A DNA stretch of 64,000 nucleotides, from contig NZ_JACJRG010000020.1 of assembly GCF_014697125.1 (NCBI RefSeq), positions 55,084 through 119,083 on the forward strand, given 5' to 3'. This DNA is from Anabaena minutissima FACHB-250. Lineage in GTDB: Bacteria > Cyanobacteriota > Cyanobacteriia > Cyanobacteriales > Nostocaceae. The translations under genes were made by a program, and so were the position numbers. The notes under the pieces were generated by a model that was not told the DNA's origin, did no database searches, and worked only from the letters and a program-made list of their open reading frames with translations. Positions 9,361 to 17,453 of the stretch are shown piece by piece; the first letter of the stretch is position 1, and each line of letters starts with the position of its first letter.

Positions 9361-10401
9361 ATGTCACGCATAAGCCCATATTCTCTTAAAGAACCTCCTG
9401 TAATTTTGGTGGCTGATGATGACACAACCATCCGAACCATGTTGCGTAAAGTCATGGAAAAAGAAGGCTATCGAGTCATTGAGGTGACAGATGGGAAGCA
9501 GTGCTTAGATGCTTATGAGACTGTCAAACCAGATATAGTCCTGCTAGATGCTGTGATGCCTGTTATGGATGGCTTTACGTGCTGTAAGCAATTACTACAA
9601 ATTGCTAGAAATAATTTAATGTCAGCTTTGGCAAATCTAGATACTGATTCTGGATTAGGTAATACCGTCATCTCAAAACTATGGGAGCGGACTCCTATAT
9701 TAATGATTACCAGCTTGAATGATGAAGAATCTGTAGATCGTGCTTTTGAAGCAGGTGCAACAGATTACATTACAAAGCCAATTCATTGGGCTGTGTTGCG
9801 TCAACGTCTACGTAGACTGCTACAACAAGCACAAGTTTATAAACAATTGGAAGCTGCAAACTTAGCTTTGCAGGAACTGGCTCATGTCGATGGCTTAACT
9901 GGCTTGGCTAATCGCCGTCGTTTTGATAACTATTTAAATACGCAGTGGATTAACCTAGCACAAGCAAGAGTGCCTTTATCGCTGATTTTGTGTGATATTG
10001 ACTTTTTCAAACTTTACAATGACTGCTATGGGCATCCGGCTGGTGACGATTGTTTACAAAAAGTAGGTCATGTTTTAAACCATAAAGCAGAGAAACATCG
10101 AGATTTAGTAGCCCGTTATGGTGGTGAAGAATTTGCTGTAATCATGCCTTATACTCACGCAGCCGGTGCAGTTCACGTTGCCACCATGATGCAAAATGGC
10201 GTTGGTGATTTACATATTGTCCATGAAAAATCTACTGTGAGTCAATATCTGACTCTAAGTATGGGTGTAGCGACTATGATACCAAGCTGGGAATTAGCCC
10301 CCTCAGATTTAATTGCCGCAGCAGATAAAGCTCTTTACCAAGCAAAGGAGAAAGGGCGCAATCGGATTTGTTTGTTATCGGAGAGTGAAGGTAATTCGTA
10401 A
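9361..10401 (+). CDS. Response regulator with GGDEF domain (diguanylate cyclase, PleD-like)
   Basis: Receiver domain (residues about 13-155: Asp20-Asp21, acceptor Asp63 in LLDAVMPVMDG, Lys139 in ITKP), a linker helix, then a GGDEF domain (about 176-340) with DGLTGLANRRRF, LCDIDFFKLYND and the active site RYGGEEF (GGEEF at 254-258). It should make cyclic di-GMP from two GTP when phosphorylated. The inhibitory RxxD site just before the active site reads KHRD, so the arginine is lost and product feedback may be weak. An insertion of roughly 28 residues (about 82-109) sits inside the receiver domain before the strand PILMIT. I chose the ATG at 9361 over an in-frame TTG at 9319. No input kinase is adjacent. 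Confidence 0.88.
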   Translation: MSRISPYSLKEPPVILVADDDTTIRTMLRKVMEKEGYRVIEVTDGKQCLDAYETVKPDIVLLDAVMPVMDGFTCCKQLLQIARNNLMSALANLDTDSGLGNTVISKLWERTPILMITSLNDEESVDRAFEAGATDYITKPIHWAVLRQRLRRLLQQAQVYKQLEAANLALQELAHVDGLTGLANRRRFDNYLNTQWINLAQARVPLSLILCDIDFFKLYNDCYGHPAGDDCLQKVGHVLNHKAEKHRDLVARYGGEEFAVIMPYTHAAGAVHVATMMQNGVGDLHIVHEKSTVSQYLTLSMGVATMIPSWELAPSDLIAAADKALYQAKEKGRNRICLLSESEGNS

Positions 10402-10469
10402 CGATGCTCCCTCCTGCTCCGCTCTAAGCGCAGCTATGCCGCAGGCTTTACGTAATTCGTGACTTTGGC

Positions 10470-11657
10470 CTAAGAGGGGTAAACTGGCAAAGTAAAGTGA
10501 AACCATGCACCACCATAAGGGTTAGAGTCTACCCAAATTTGGCCGTAATGCGCTCTGACGATACGTTGGCATAGACAAAGACCGATACCGTAACCTTCTG
10601 TACCTTCATCTCGTTCTAGGCGGTAGTGGTTTTCAAAAATGCGATCGCGATTTTCTACTGGGATACCAGGGCCGGTATCACCTATGCTGAACTGAACTTT
10701 TTGGGTAGTCCGGTGCAAGCCGGCGATGCTGATTGTGCCACATTCTGGGGTGTATTTAATGGCATTATCCAAAAGATTGATCAAGACTTGGCGGATGCGT
10801 TCTGGGTCAGCATAGACATAGGGTAAGTCTTGAGGGATGTCTGTTTCTACCTTTTGGGATTTGGTAATGTAGCGATCGCGCAATTCTTCTAATATATCTA
10901 AGCACAGTTGACCGAGATGTGTTTTCTGCGGTGTAATGGGAAACTCAGTATCATGCCCCCTACCCACCTGTAGCAGATCCGCAATCATTCTGTCAATTGT
11001 CTTAGTTTGACTGCGGGCTTGTTTTAATAAATGGGCAATTAAGGCTGGTTTGAGGCGTTGAAATTCACCTGCTTCTAGATTGTAGTTAGATTGTAAAGTT
11101 TCAATGGCGATCGCCGCAGCTGTCAAGGGATTGCGGAGGTCGTGGGCTAGCATCCCAATTACCCTATCTTTAAACTGTAACTGCTCTAGAAGTTTTTCTT
11201 TTTCTTGTTTGAGGTGAAAGATTTCGTCGGAAAGTCGAATTAGTTCCGCAGAAACCGCAACAGAACGGATGGTTGATTTCGGTTGTGAGATCCGCCCATT
11301 GTCCTCTACACGTTCTTGTAAGTCCTCTTGGAGTTTGAGGTAAGTTTCTACAGCTGCTTGCCAACGAGGCCACCAGCTTTTAAGTTGAGAAATAATATTA
11401 CTACCGGCAAGAACTTGTCTAGGTTCTGGGTGAATTTTGATTAAGGCTGGTGTTGCCACTAACTTAAAATGTTCTGCTAAATAAGGTTGTTGTCCAACAT
11501 CGATAATTTGCAGTTCAAAGTTATACTCAGCCTGTAATTCTTTTAAGTAAGCACGGATACGCTGCACCTGTTGTTTGGACTTGGGTCGTCCATCAATAAA
11601 CAGTAGCAGTTGGAGTGGAGCATCAGAATAGATCGGCTGATCCTGGGAAACTTGCAT
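10470..11657 (-). CDS. sasA: Circadian clock output histidine kinase SasA
   Basis: An adaptive-response sensor kinase that binds KaiC through an N-terminal KaiB-like thioredoxin fold and relays phosphate to RpaA. Residues about 13-98 form the KaiB-like domain (LQLLLFIDGRPKSKQQVQRI ... ATPALIKIHPEPRQVLAG); a coiled linker follows; the dimerisation helix carries the phospho-acceptor His172 in MLAHDLRNPLTAA; the ATPase domain has NLLDNAIKYTP (N box), GDTGPGIP (G1) and GYGIGLCLCQRIV (G2). The start is the ATG at 11657, giving 395 residues, close to known SasA; an in-frame TTG at 11684 would add nine. No kai gene is in the window, but rpaB, the related regulator, lies 31 kb away. Confidence 0.93.
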   Translation of the reverse strand: MQVSQDQPIYSDAPLQLLLFIDGRPKSKQQVQRIRAYLKELQAEYNFELQIIDVGQQPYLAEHFKLVATPALIKIHPEPRQVLAGSNIISQLKSWWPRWQAAVETYLKLQEDLQERVEDNGRISQPKSTIRSVAVSAELIRLSDEIFHLKQEKEKLLEQLQFKDRVIGMLAHDLRNPLTAAAIAIETLQSNYNLEAGEFQRLKPALIAHLLKQARSQTKTIDRMIADLLQVGRGHDTEFPITPQKTHLGQLCLDILEELRDRYITKSQKVETDIPQDLPYVYADPERIRQVLINLLDNAIKYTPECGTISIAGLHRTTQKVQFSIGDTGPGIPVENRDRIFENHYRLERDEGTEGYGIGLCLCQRIVRAHYGQIWVDSNPYGGAWFHFTLPVYPS

Positions 11658-11803
11658 GTAATCGTGTTTCAGCACTGGTAACAACCTGGCGACGTTTTGC
11701 AGAAGTTAGACTAGACTGACAGTTGTCGATGGTCGTTCGTTTTTTTCTCAACTTAATATCTATTTTAGATTTTTCATACTCCCTTCTGATCGGGGTTTTT
11801 GAC

Positions 11804-13312
11804 ATGAGATACATCTTTTTGAGCTTTTTGCTTCCAATTGGGCTAACTTGTTTGGATGGAAAGGTCTTTGCTGTGCAGTATCAACCTCCATCTTCTGTAA
11901 ATCATACTCTGGTAGTAGAGTCAACAGAGGAAAATTTTTATACTCAGGCAAGTCAGATCATACAGCAACAGTTGGATTTAATTGCGCGGATTGAGCAAGC
12001 ACTAGTGACTCCTGATACCAATCGAATGCGATCTGTACGAGGACAATTAATTTCCCAAACTAAAATTACTGAAGGGTTTTTTCATCGTCAACACTTCAGA
12101 GCGAAAAGTTTGTGTAATTCCCCAGATGCTTTCCCTGTGTCTGGTAACTTCACCAAGTCACAAGTCCAAATTTATTGCTCTTTGTATGCTTCTAGCCAGG
12201 AATTAGTAAAACTTGCGCCTGTGCTGGATATGAGTTTATCTCGCCGGGGTGAATTAGCTTTGGTGAGAAAGTTACCCCTAGTGAGTGGTGAACGTCAATC
12301 AGATCCAGTGCTGTCGATTGCGCCTGTGCAGTATCCCTATCTTAACCAGCCAGCAACACCCTTTGCGACCTGGGAACCAAATCTAGCACAACAGTCTCTC
12401 ACGTCCTTTGACTCTTCTACATTACCAATTATCGGTAGAGTTGCTAAAACAGCCATAGCTAACTATAAACCACCTGTACAACCTGCGATCGCAGCACCCC
12501 AATCAGCCCTCGCGATTTTGGCTAATGCCAAACGGTTTCTCAGTACAGCCCAAGTTAACTTTCCTGTTGGTCATCAATTTACAGATGCTCAGGAAACGGC
12601 TGCTACCCTTGACCGTTTTACTTACGGCTTAGATCCCCAAGAACCGCAAATTTACGCTCAGTTTCTACAATTACCCCGGACTGGCATTTTTCGCGTGTTA
12701 ACTGCTTCAGCGTACCAACGCCCCATCAATAGGATGACGAATCGGTTGCAACCTAAACTCAGCGAGCGTTATCCTTTCCCTGTTTTGGGTAATGCTAAAG
12801 GAAGTCTTAAACCTAGTTTAGCACTGAAGTTAGTTGGCGATCGCTTTCAAATGCAGCATTCAGGAGTAGATTACAGTTTTATGGTGGATCTGGGAAATAT
12901 CCCATTAGAGAAGTTGGATGGCAAACTCCAAGGTATAGCCTCATCCACACGGGAATTTTTTCTCAACTACCAACCACCCAAGCAATTAGAAACTTTGCAA
13001 GTAGAAAGACGCAGATTTTTGACTGGTAAAGACCAGAACTGGAATCAGAGCCAAGTAATCTTGGCTGATGCTCCAGCTAAATTGAATCATACTTATTTAG
13101 TCAGAACTCTCCAATTTCAGCTACCAGAAATTGTCTTAAATAGCCAGCTAATTCCGTCCGAAAGAAGACGCTACTTAGACCAATTACAACAAGTACGAAG
13201 TAGTGATATTCTTGTTGCTTTCCGTCCAGTACGTCAGCGTTCTGATGGCAGTTACACCGTGCTGTGGCGAGTTTTAGACGAACTACCTGCACCACAAATT
13301 TTGGGACTATAA
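11804..13312 (+). CDS. Secreted protein of unknown function
   Basis: With the ATG at 11804 (GGGG eight bases upstream) the 502-residue product starts with a typical signal peptide (MRYIFLSFLLPIGLTCL, cleavage near KVFA). The mature protein is Ser/Gln/Pro-rich with no transmembrane helix and no domain I recognise; the last 150 residues look globular (FLNYQPPKQLETLQVERRRF, RSSDILVAFRPVRQRSDGSY, TVLWRVLDELP). A longer in-frame start at 11723 would put an extra hydrophobic segment in front and is less likely. It is divergent from sasA with about 145 bp between the start codons. Confidence 0.7.
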   Translation: MRYIFLSFLLPIGLTCLDGKVFAVQYQPPSSVNHTLVVESTEENFYTQASQIIQQQLDLIARIEQALVTPDTNRMRSVRGQLISQTKITEGFFHRQHFRAKSLCNSPDAFPVSGNFTKSQVQIYCSLYASSQELVKLAPVLDMSLSRRGELALVRKLPLVSGERQSDPVLSIAPVQYPYLNQPATPFATWEPNLAQQSLTSFDSSTLPIIGRVAKTAIANYKPPVQPAIAAPQSALAILANAKRFLSTAQVNFPVGHQFTDAQETAATLDRFTYGLDPQEPQIYAQFLQLPRTGIFRVLTASAYQRPINRMTNRLQPKLSERYPFPVLGNAKGSLKPSLALKLVGDRFQMQHSGVDYSFMVDLGNIPLEKLDGKLQGIASSTREFFLNYQPPKQLETLQVERRRFLTGKDQNWNQSQVILADAPAKLNHTYLVRTLQFQLPEIVLNSQLIPSERRRYLDQLQQVRSSDILVAFRPVRQRSDGSYTVLWRVLDELPAPQILGL

Positions 13313-13391
13313 ATAGCTGTTCAAACTCTCTCACTAGCGCATTGAGTGAGGCACGAGCAAAAAATCAAAGCAACACTCTTCTTTTCTCTCG

Positions 13392-13415
13392 CCTGTCACC
13401 TGTCACCTGTCACCT
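13392..13415. repeat. STRR tract (heptamer CCTGTCA)
   Basis: Three tandem copies of the heptamer read as CCTGTCA plus a partial fourth. Heptameric STRRs are a hallmark of heterocystous cyanobacteria. The same heptamer occurs again at 41253-41276. Confidence 0.85.
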
Positions 13416-13442
13416 CTGCCCTTCTTAATATAATTAATTTTT

Positions 13443-14549
13443 ATGAAACTTTTAATTCAACACAGACATTTCAAAAATGAAATTGCTGGGGTTCTAACAT
13501 ACATTAATGCACTCATACCAGAACTAGAAACAAGAGGTATTGAAGTCAAAACAATCTCTACTAGAGAAGAGCAGATCAATACTTGGATAAAACTGATTTT
13601 TTGGGCAGATATTGTGCATATGAATTCTAATGATTTAATATTTGCCCTTTTGTGTAAGACTCTGAATAAAAAAATTATTATTAAATATCACTACTGTTTT
13701 TATCAATCTATTCACTCTCAATATGAGCAGATGTCCTTTGGCAAAAGGCTAAAAGCTGAATTTAAATATACTTTACCCAAACCCAACTATCCCTTAAAGT
13801 GGAAGTTATTCACCTTTGTCAAATGGGCAAGATTAGTAACTAGACTTAGTACTGCACTCATAGCAAATAGTCACACAGCTTGTAGTAACTTCTTAGGTGA
13901 ATCTTGTGCTTTTCCTTGGCAAGTAGTTACTTTATATAATCCTATTGTCATTAGTTCTGAAAGTCAGCCAAAAAATCTAGATAAATTATCTACGCCTTAT
14001 AAATTTGTTTTTGTTGGTAGATTAGATGCAGATAAAGGAGTGGATATTTTATTAAGAGCCGCATCAATTCTAAAAAATGAAAATCGCAATTTTCAGGTTT
14101 TGATTATAGGAGATGGAGGAACAGTCAATAAATTACAGCAACTAACATCTAGTTTAGAACTTGTAAATTACGTCAGTTTTTTAGGGAAACTTTCTAATCA
14201 AGAAGTGATCGCACAATTAGAGGATGCTCTGGCTTTGGTAGCACCTTCGCGGTGGCAAGAACCAGCAGGCTATGTAGTATTGGAAGCTGCTAGTACGCAA
14301 ACCTGCTCCATTGTTTCAAAGGTGGGAGGATTACCAGAACTGGCTGGAAAAAACGGCTTTTTATTTGAAAATGAAGATGTCAAAGGTTTAGCTACCTGCA
14401 TGAGATACTGCTTAGATCATCCAGATGAAGTAATTAATCGCGGTTTTCTCTCTAGCCAGTATGTTGCAGAAAATTTTTCTTCAGCCCTTGTTGCTACTCA
14501 ATTTCTAGAGATTTGTGATCAACTAAAGCCTCAAACTACAATTCAATGA
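13443..14549 (+). CDS. GT4-family glycosyltransferase
   Basis: A 368-residue GT-B fold enzyme. The N-terminal half includes IAGVLTYINALIPELETRGI; the C-terminal nucleotide-sugar domain shows FVFVGRLDADKGVDILLRA, VLIIGDGG, VSFLGKLSNQEV and the E-x7-E signature in EPAGYVVLEAAS. It would transfer a hexose from a nucleotide donor onto a lipid- or polysaccharide-linked acceptor on the cytoplasmic face of the membrane. Donor and acceptor are unknown. An STRR tract lies just upstream. Base composition is slightly more AT-rich than the flanking genes, which is common for surface-sugar genes. Confidence 0.87.
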   Translation: MKLLIQHRHFKNEIAGVLTYINALIPELETRGIEVKTISTREEQINTWIKLIFWADIVHMNSNDLIFALLCKTLNKKIIIKYHYCFYQSIHSQYEQMSFGKRLKAEFKYTLPKPNYPLKWKLFTFVKWARLVTRLSTALIANSHTACSNFLGESCAFPWQVVTLYNPIVISSESQPKNLDKLSTPYKFVFVGRLDADKGVDILLRAASILKNENRNFQVLIIGDGGTVNKLQQLTSSLELVNYVSFLGKLSNQEVIAQLEDALALVAPSRWQEPAGYVVLEAASTQTCSIVSKVGGLPELAGKNGFLFENEDVKGLATCMRYCLDHPDEVINRGFLSSQYVAENFSSALVATQFLEICDQLKPQTTIQ

Positions 14550-14596
14550 CGGCAGTATGCGTTAGGGTAGGAATTGACACGCGTTTGTGATTTCCT

Positions 14597-15904
14597 GTGC
14601 TTCTCTGTAAACGTCCAGCTATATTTTTCAGTTTGGCTGTCTTACTTACTTCGTTAACAGCCTGCACCAATGCGCCAACCGCAAAAAATCTAGAACAGTC
14701 TTTGGCCGCAGATCCCAGGTTAAAAAAGAACCCAGTCGTTTTAGGTCAATCTCCAGCAGATAAATCACCATCTGGACAAAATGAACCATCGGTGCAGTTA
14801 CCTGCGGATTTCCCTAAAGATATCCCCATATATCCCAATGCCAAACTAGAGGAAATTGCCCCTGTTAGTAGTACAGACAAGAGGGTTTTGACTCGTTGGC
14901 TCAGTTCTGATCCCAGCAACATTATTACTAGTTTTTACCGCAACCAGTTTCAATCTAACGACTGGCAGATTCTACAACAGCCAACGGATGATGTAGAAGG
15001 TAGTTTTGAAGTGCGTCGCAATGATTTGTTGGTGAAGGTGTCTATTCAGCCGCAATCAGTGACGAATCCTGCACCCAATCAACCACAAACCTCTACATTA
15101 TTAAAGATTGAGTATGTCCCAAATGATAAAGCTACCTCAGCTACTAACAACATTCCCCCAGCACAGGCTACACAATCACCAGGTACATCTGAGACTCTTA
15201 CGGCTCAAGAATTCAGCGATTTGAATAAAGTCTCGCAACCAATACAGCAATATATTCAGGATTTAGCTGAGTTAGGGGTATTTTCGGCAGATTCTTCCAA
15301 CAATAAAACTAATTCAACCACTACAACTAACGAATTTGAACCCAGTAAAATTATTACTCGGCGAGAATATGCTCGTTGGCTAATGACTACTAACAATGCC
15401 ATGTATGCCAACAATCCCGCCAAGCAAATTCGCCCAGCATCAGAAAGTGTACAACCAACGTTTAGTGATGTGTCACCTCAAGACCCTGATTTTCCAGCAA
15501 TTCAGGGATTAGCGGAAGCTGGATTAATTCCTAGTCCTTTGTCTGGTGACTCTACAGCCGTTTTGTTTCGCCCTGATGCACCACTAACACGAGAACAATT
15601 AGTCTTATGGAAAGTACCCCTAGATACACGCCAAGCTTTACCAACTGCTAATTTAGAGGCTGTTAAGGAAACTTGGGGTTTTCAGGATGTGGGTAAAATT
15701 GACCCCAAATCTTTGAGAGCCGTTTTAGCTGATTTCCAGAATGGCGAACAATCAAATATTCGGCGGGTGTTTGGCTATACAACGTTGTTCCAACCGAAAA
15801 AACCAGTGACTCGTGCAGAAGCGGCGGCGGCGTTGTGGTACTTTGGCACTCAAGGTGAGGGGATATCAGCTACTGAGGCACTAAAATTAAAGCGATCGCC
15901 ATAA
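14597..15904 (+). CDS. SLH-domain lipoprotein
   Basis: A 435-residue protein starting at GTG (the frame has a stop just upstream at 14588, so no earlier start exists). The N-terminus is a lipoprotein signal with lipobox LTAC (about residues 20-23). Residues about 70-175 form a globular domain (LPADFPKDIPIYPNAKLEEI, ITSFYRNQFQSNDWQIL). A Gln/Thr/Pro-rich linker precedes two S-layer-homology-like segments (PTFSDVSPQDPDFPAIQGLA ... FRPDAPLTREQLV, and WGFQDVGKIDP ... FQPKKPVTRAEAAAALW). SLH modules in cyanobacteria anchor envelope proteins to peptidoglycan-linked polymer. The middle domain resembles proteins that read polymer-tail quantities only loosely, so I give no function. Confidence 0.82.
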   Translation: MLLCKRPAIFFSLAVLLTSLTACTNAPTAKNLEQSLAADPRLKKNPVVLGQSPADKSPSGQNEPSVQLPADFPKDIPIYPNAKLEEIAPVSSTDKRVLTRWLSSDPSNIITSFYRNQFQSNDWQILQQPTDDVEGSFEVRRNDLLVKVSIQPQSVTNPAPNQPQTSTLLKIEYVPNDKATSATNNIPPAQATQSPGTSETLTAQEFSDLNKVSQPIQQYIQDLAELGVFSADSSNNKTNSTTTTNEFEPSKIITRREYARWLMTTNNAMYANNPAKQIRPASESVQPTFSDVSPQDPDFPAIQGLAEAGLIPSPLSGDSTAVLFRPDAPLTREQLVLWKVPLDTRQALPTANLEAVKETWGFQDVGKIDPKSLRAVLADFQNGEQSNIRRVFGYTTLFQPKKPVTRAEAAAALWYFGTQGEGISATEALKLKRSP

Positions 15905-15957
15905 GATGAAAGGGGGACTGGGGATAAACCAATTCAAAATCCTCTTTAGCTAAATTC

Positions 15958-17001
15958 ATGTGGGCTAACGATCGCTTATTTGAAACTATCACGGAATTAG
16001 TCATGCACCATTCTCCTAGCGGTGCAGAGGCGGAAATTAATCAATTGCTGATGCAGCGATTTACTGGGTTGGGTGTAGAAGTTTGGTGCGATCGCGCCGA
16101 TAATATTATTGCCAAGATTCCCGGTAAAAATTCTGATAGAGCAGTAGCGATTACAGCCCACAAAGACGAAATTGGTGCGATCGTTAAAAATATTGGTGAT
16201 GCGGGTAGGGTAGAAGTCCGCAAGTTAGGCGGTGCTTTCCCTTGGGTTTACGGGGAAGGTGTTGTTGATTTACTGGGAGACAACGAAACTATTAGCGGTA
16301 TTCTCAGTTTTGGTTCGCGCCACGTCTCCCACGAATCGCCGCAAAAAGTCCAGCAAGAAGAGACTCCGATTAAATGGGAAAATGCCTGGATTGAAACTAA
16401 ACTTACTACGGATGAGTTAGAAGCGGCTGGTATTCGTCCGGGAACGAGAATGGTAATTGGGAAGCATCGTAAGCATCCCATCAGGCTTAAGGATCACATT
16501 GCTAGCTACACCTTAGATAACAAAGCATCTGTGGCGATTTTATTGGCGTTAGCACAGCACTTAAAACAGCCAGCCGTGGATGTTTATTTAGTAGCTTCCG
16601 CAAAAGAAGAAGTAGGGGCGATTGGGGCATTATTTTTTACCCAAAATCAGCGTTTAGATGCTTTGATTGCTTTAGAAATTTGTCCGTTATCTGAGGAATA
16701 TCCGGTTAAAGATGGGGAACATCCGGTACTTTTAGCTCAGGATGCTTATGGGATATATGATGAAGGGCTAAATGGACAATTGCGCCAGTGTGCGAAGCAA
16801 TTAAATATGCCTGTACAGCTAACTACCTTAAGTGGCTTTGGTAGTGATGCTTCTATAGCAATGAAATTTGGTCATGTGGGACGTGCTGCTTGTTTGGCAT
16901 TTCCTACCCAAAACACCCACGGTTATGAAATTGCTCATTTGGGTGCGATCGCTAACTGTATTATTTTATTAAAAGCTTTCTGTGAAACTGAGTTTGAGTA
17001 A
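15958..17001 (+). CDS. M42-family metallo-aminopeptidase
   Basis: A 347-residue cytoplasmic dinuclear-metal peptidase of the glutamyl aminopeptidase/TET group, sometimes misannotated as endoglucanase. The expected ligands and catalytic residues are present in order: His and Asp in ITAHKDEIGAIV, bridging Asp in YTLDNKASVA, Glu-Glu in SAKEEVGAIGA, an acidic position in IALEICPLSEEYPV, and His near the end in NTHGYEIAHL. It would trim N-terminal residues from peptides, often as a tetrahedral dodecamer. It follows the SLH lipoprotein by about 50 bp and may be co-transcribed with it. Confidence 0.88.
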   Translation: MWANDRLFETITELVMHHSPSGAEAEINQLLMQRFTGLGVEVWCDRADNIIAKIPGKNSDRAVAITAHKDEIGAIVKNIGDAGRVEVRKLGGAFPWVYGEGVVDLLGDNETISGILSFGSRHVSHESPQKVQQEETPIKWENAWIETKLTTDELEAAGIRPGTRMVIGKHRKHPIRLKDHIASYTLDNKASVAILLALAQHLKQPAVDVYLVASAKEEVGAIGALFFTQNQRLDALIALEICPLSEEYPVKDGEHPVLLAQDAYGIYDEGLNGQLRQCAKQLNMPVQLTTLSGFGSDASIAMKFGHVGRAACLAFPTQNTHGYEIAHLGAIANCIILLKAFCETEFE

Positions 17002-17084
17002 TTATTCTAGAATCCTATCTAGGGGAAAGCTATGAAATGTATAATTATCTAGTTATTCGTATATTTACTGCTTAAAACTATTAA

Positions 17085-17453
17085 ATGCTTACCGTTACAC
17101 CAGAAGAAATTAGTCAATTTCGCAACCAGTTGGCAGATAGTCCAGAGGCTTTAGCGGCTTTAGATGCTATAGAAGAGTGTGAAGGCTATTTAGATGATGC
17201 AATTCAACTGCTAGTTATGCGGGAAACTGCACAGGAAGCAGATAGATCATTAAATGATTTGCTAGAAAAATGTCGCCAATTTCTCTGTCAAGAAGAAGTC
17301 AGAGAGTTTTTAGAATCAGGATTAATTGCTCCAGTTATAGAACCATTGACAGTTAGTACAGGTGTTCCTTTGGGTACTGCCACTGCACTTAGTATATTGG
17401 TGTTTAAACTGGGGGCGAAAAAGTTTTGTAAAGTCCCTAAATCTGATGCTTAA
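17085..17453 (+). CDS. Conserved hypothetical protein
   Basis: A 122-residue mostly helical acidic protein (MLTVTPEEISQFRNQLADSP, EECEGYLDDAIQLLVMRETA) with a C-terminal hydrophobic stretch (LTVSTGVPLGTATALSILVF) that could contact membrane. I do not recognise the family. Its stop codon overlaps, on the opposite strand, the stop codon of the TPR-CHAT gene (17450-17453), a tail-to-tail arrangement with no room for a terminator between the genes. Confidence 0.7.
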   Translation: MLTVTPEEISQFRNQLADSPEALAALDAIEECEGYLDDAIQLLVMRETAQEADRSLNDLLEKCRQFLCQEEVREFLESGLIAPVIEPLTVSTGVPLGTATALSILVFKLGAKKFCKVPKSDA

